A DNA stretch of 64,000 nucleotides, taken from contig NZ_PISM01000022.1 of the NCBI RefSeq assembly GCF_002929225.1, positions 682,001 to 746,000 on the forward strand, given 5' to 3'. This DNA is from Stutzerimonas kunmingensis. GTDB taxonomy: Bacteria; Pseudomonadota; Gammaproteobacteria; Pseudomonadales; Pseudomonadaceae. Under the pieces are notes generated by a model. It had not been told where the DNA came from, ran no database searches, and was given only the letters and a program-made list of their open reading frames with translations. Position numbers and translations under genes: made by a program. Positions 62,184-64,000 of the stretch are shown in pieces (the stretch's first letter is position 1; every line of letters begins with the position of its first letter).

Positions 62184-62894
62184 GTGACAGACCAGCCCCC
62201 CGTTCCGCCCCGTAAGCGCCTTACCGCCAGCAAGACACCACGGCCAAAGGGCGCAGTCCGCGTACCGAGCGCCAGCGCCCAGGACCGCCGCCTGCGCATG
62301 ATCGAAAGCAAGCGCGCCAGCATTCTTCAGGCCGCGCTGGAGCTGTTCTCCCGCTTCGGCCTGCACGGCACCAGCCTCGACCAGGTGGCGACCCAGGCAG
62401 ACGTTTCCAAGACCAACCTGCTGTACTACTTCGGCAACAAGGAAGAGCTATACACCAACGTCCTGCGTCAGCTGCTGGAGGTCTGGTTGCAGCCGCTGCA
62501 GGCATTCAGCGTCGAGCAGGACGCGGTCGAGGCGATCCGCGACTACCTGCGGGTCAAGCTCGAACTCTCCCGCGACCATCCCGCCGAATCGCGGCTGTTC
62601 TGCATGGAGATCATGCAGGGTGCGCCATTGCTGCTGGGCGAGCTGCAGCAACCGCTGCACGACCTGGTCGAGAACAAGGTCGCGGTGATCCAGGCCTGGA
62701 TCGACGCCGGCAAGCTCGCGCCCATCGCGCCGCATCACCTGATCTTCTCGCTCTGGGCGACCACACAGCACTACGCCGACTTCCGCGTGCAGGTCGAGGC
62801 GGTGGCAGGCAAGACGCTGGATGATCCGGCGTTCTTCGAGGAAACGCTCAAGAGCCTGCAGTCGCTGATCCTCGATGGGGTGAGGCCGCGTTGA
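62184..62894 (+). CDS. rutR: TetR-type regulator RutR
   Basis: Senses uracil/thymine and controls the rut operon. 236 residues from GTG 62184, with the TetR helix-turn-helix TSLDQVATQADVSKTNLLYYF and a C-terminal domain close to E. coli RutR (ESRLFCMEIMQGAPLL, LIFSLWATTQHYADF, ending GVRPR). The N-terminal 37 residues are a Pro/Lys-rich extension; an internal ATG (MIESKRAS, 62299) would remove it. Divergent from rutA; the next gene starts 3 bases later. Confidence 0.92.
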   Translation: MTDQPPVPPRKRLTASKTPRPKGAVRVPSASAQDRRLRMIESKRASILQAALELFSRFGLHGTSLDQVATQADVSKTNLLYYFGNKEELYTNVLRQLLEVWLQPLQAFSVEQDAVEAIRDYLRVKLELSRDHPAESRLFCMEIMQGAPLLLGELQQPLHDLVENKVAVIQAWIDAGKLAPIAPHHLIFSLWATTQHYADFRVQVEAVAGKTLDDPAFFEETLKSLQSLILDGVRPR

Positions 62895-62896
62895 GC

Positions 62897-63361
62897 ATGC
62901 TTTCCATCAAGCCGCCACGCTCCACGCTGAGCTGGCTCGGCCTGAAACTGCTGTCGATTACTCTGATCGCGCTGAGCCTTTCCGCCTGCTTCGAGGAGGC
63001 GCCGCAAGCAAACCCGCGGGCTAAGGACGTCACCGTGTCGACCGCCACCAACTTCGCCCGCGCGCTCGTTTCCAGCGACTTCACCGAGGCTCATGCTCTT
63101 CTCTCAACGCAGGCGCAGCAGCGATATTCCGCAGCGCAACTGCAGCAGGCTTATGCCGACATGACCTCCTACGGCGATGGGCCGGGCGCAGTGGATGGCC
63201 ACGTCGAATTCATGGATGACTGGCCCGCCCGGCAATCGCAGGACATCGGTTGGGCCTACGTTTCGATTACCGGTGCAGGCTTCATCGAGGCCGTGACGGT
63301 AGTCGTCGCCGAGGAGAACGGCGCCGCAAAGATTCGCGAGATCGAATGGGGGCGTCCCTGA
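62897..63361 (+). CDS. Predicted lipoprotein, unknown function
   Basis: A 154-residue secreted protein with a signal peptide and lipobox LSLSAC, then Cys-Phe-Glu-Glu. The mature part has a helix-turn pattern TNFARALVSSDFTEAHALLS like small NTF2/DUF4878-type lipoproteins, and strands around GWAYVSITGAGFIEAVTVVVAE. The Asp/Glu after the lipid Cys is not Asp at +2, so outer-membrane sorting is likely. ATG 62897 lies two bases after the rutR stop, hence co-transcribed; a TTG at 62891 is an alternative. Confidence 0.75.
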   Translation: MLSIKPPRSTLSWLGLKLLSITLIALSLSACFEEAPQANPRAKDVTVSTATNFARALVSSDFTEAHALLSTQAQQRYSAAQLQQAYADMTSYGDGPGAVDGHVEFMDDWPARQSQDIGWAYVSITGAGFIEAVTVVVAEENGAAKIREIEWGRP

Positions 63362-63555
63362 CCTGCCCCGGTCAACGCAACCGTCTAGCGGCGAAGAACC
63401 GCTGCCTAGCGGCTGTCGTACGCTGCGTTCACCGGCTCACCCGCTGCATCACCTTGCACGAAGGGTCGCTGCTGTCTGTACTGGCTGGTCTAACCGTGCG
63501 CGGGCCGGAGCGCCTTGGGCAACCTCCGGCATCAGCGCCCTCATGGAGTGAAACG

Positions 63556-63930
63556 ATGAAACCGACATTCCAGCCTGGCCGAAATATCGCGATGAAGGTG
63601 CCTGCCCACGAATACCAGCGGACGCTCGCGTTCTACCGCGAGACGCTCGCACTGGAAGAACTCACCCCGGCGGGCGCTGAAGGTGAGCACACGCCGCGCT
63701 TCGATTTCGGCGGCAAGGTGCTCTGGCTGGACTGCGTGCCGGGCATCAGCCAGGCGGAGATATGGCTGGAGGTCGTCACGGCTGACCTGGAAGGTGCTGC
63801 CGCCCACTTTGAGGAACACGCCTGCACCCGCCGGGACGAAATCGAACCGCTGCCGGAAGGCTTCAGGGCGTTCTGGATATCGAGCCCGGCCAATATCATC
63901 CATCTGGTTTCCGAAGGCACTGCGTCCTGA
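63556..63930 (+). CDS. VOC superfamily (glyoxalase-like) protein
   Basis: A 124-residue single-unit vicinal-oxygen-chelate protein. It has a paired beta-alpha-beta pattern with MKVPAHEYQRTLAFYRETL at the start and FWISSPANIIHLVSE near the end; metal ligands are not all clear (His15-like and Glu positions). ATG 63556 follows GGAGTGAAACG. No sign of a substrate. Bases 63362-63555 and 63931-64000 show no further gene. Confidence 0.8.
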   Translation: MKPTFQPGRNIAMKVPAHEYQRTLAFYRETLALEELTPAGAEGEHTPRFDFGGKVLWLDCVPGISQAEIWLEVVTADLEGAAAHFEEHACTRRDEIEPLPEGFRAFWISSPANIIHLVSEGTAS

Positions 63931-64000
63931 CATACAGGCGGCATGATGACGAACGCTGCCTGTGATTCCGGGACTATGACGTGCATCCGCTTTTCGGAAA

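Overview
The window reads as chromosomal DNA of a Pseudomonas-group gammaproteobacterium, most like the Stutzerimonas (Pseudomonas) stutzeri complex. The support is high GC, dense head-to-tail genes, and Pseudomonas-type proteins and gene orders: dnaB-alr-nicD-ygiQ, pilR-pilS-bamD-rluD-pgeF-clpB, ampD-ampE-MCP, nalD beside copZ, and dksA2-zigA. The species is inferred from protein similarity and remembered synteny, not from a search. I see no insertion sequence, prophage, rRNA or CRISPR array; almost everything is chromosomal core or common accessory material.

Bases 1-12,000: the dnaB tail, alr, the 7TM diguanylate cyclase nicD, the radical SAM gene ygiQ, a chemoreceptor (ctpL-like), a two-receiver diguanylate cyclase (gcbA-like), a DUF2333 gene and pilR. 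Bases 12,000-20,300: pilS, a small zinc-ribbon gene, bamD, rluD, pgeF, clpB behind a sigma-32-like promoter, and a tRNA-Asn/Pro/Lys cluster with promoter and terminator. Bases 20,300-33,000: ndh, DUF3094, DUF1631, nadC, zapG, an alpha/beta hydrolase, trpS, zapE, a GlxA-type regulator, nfi, ampD and ampE.

Bases 33,000-44,200: a chemoreceptor with a FliA-like promoter, a TatD nuclease, a small unknown gene, ada, a RIO1-type kinase, and an outer membrane factor/RND pump/adaptor operon. Bases 44,300-57,350 are rich in metal biology: a ferritin (FtnA type), an HBM chemoreceptor, copA-cueR and divergent copZ each with a CueR-type operator, nalD with a drug exporter and an AcrR-type operator, adenine deaminase, a DnaA-box-bearing gap, a YigZ gene, a 19-cysteine copper-storage protein, and a Zur-box-led operon dksA2-zigA-DUF1826.

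Bases 57,600-64,000: the pyrimidine degradation operon rutABCDEF with divergent rutR, a RutR-type operator and a sigma-54-like promoter, then a lipoprotein gene and a VOC-family gene.

The observations I rate highest are the DUF1826 protein of the Zur operon, which carries an HxD...H...R pattern like an Fe(II)/2-oxoglutarate oxygenase; the DnaA-box cluster between add and yigZ, far from any dnaA; paired CueR operators; and an NtrC/sigma-54 plus RutR control region for rut, with no rutG nearby.
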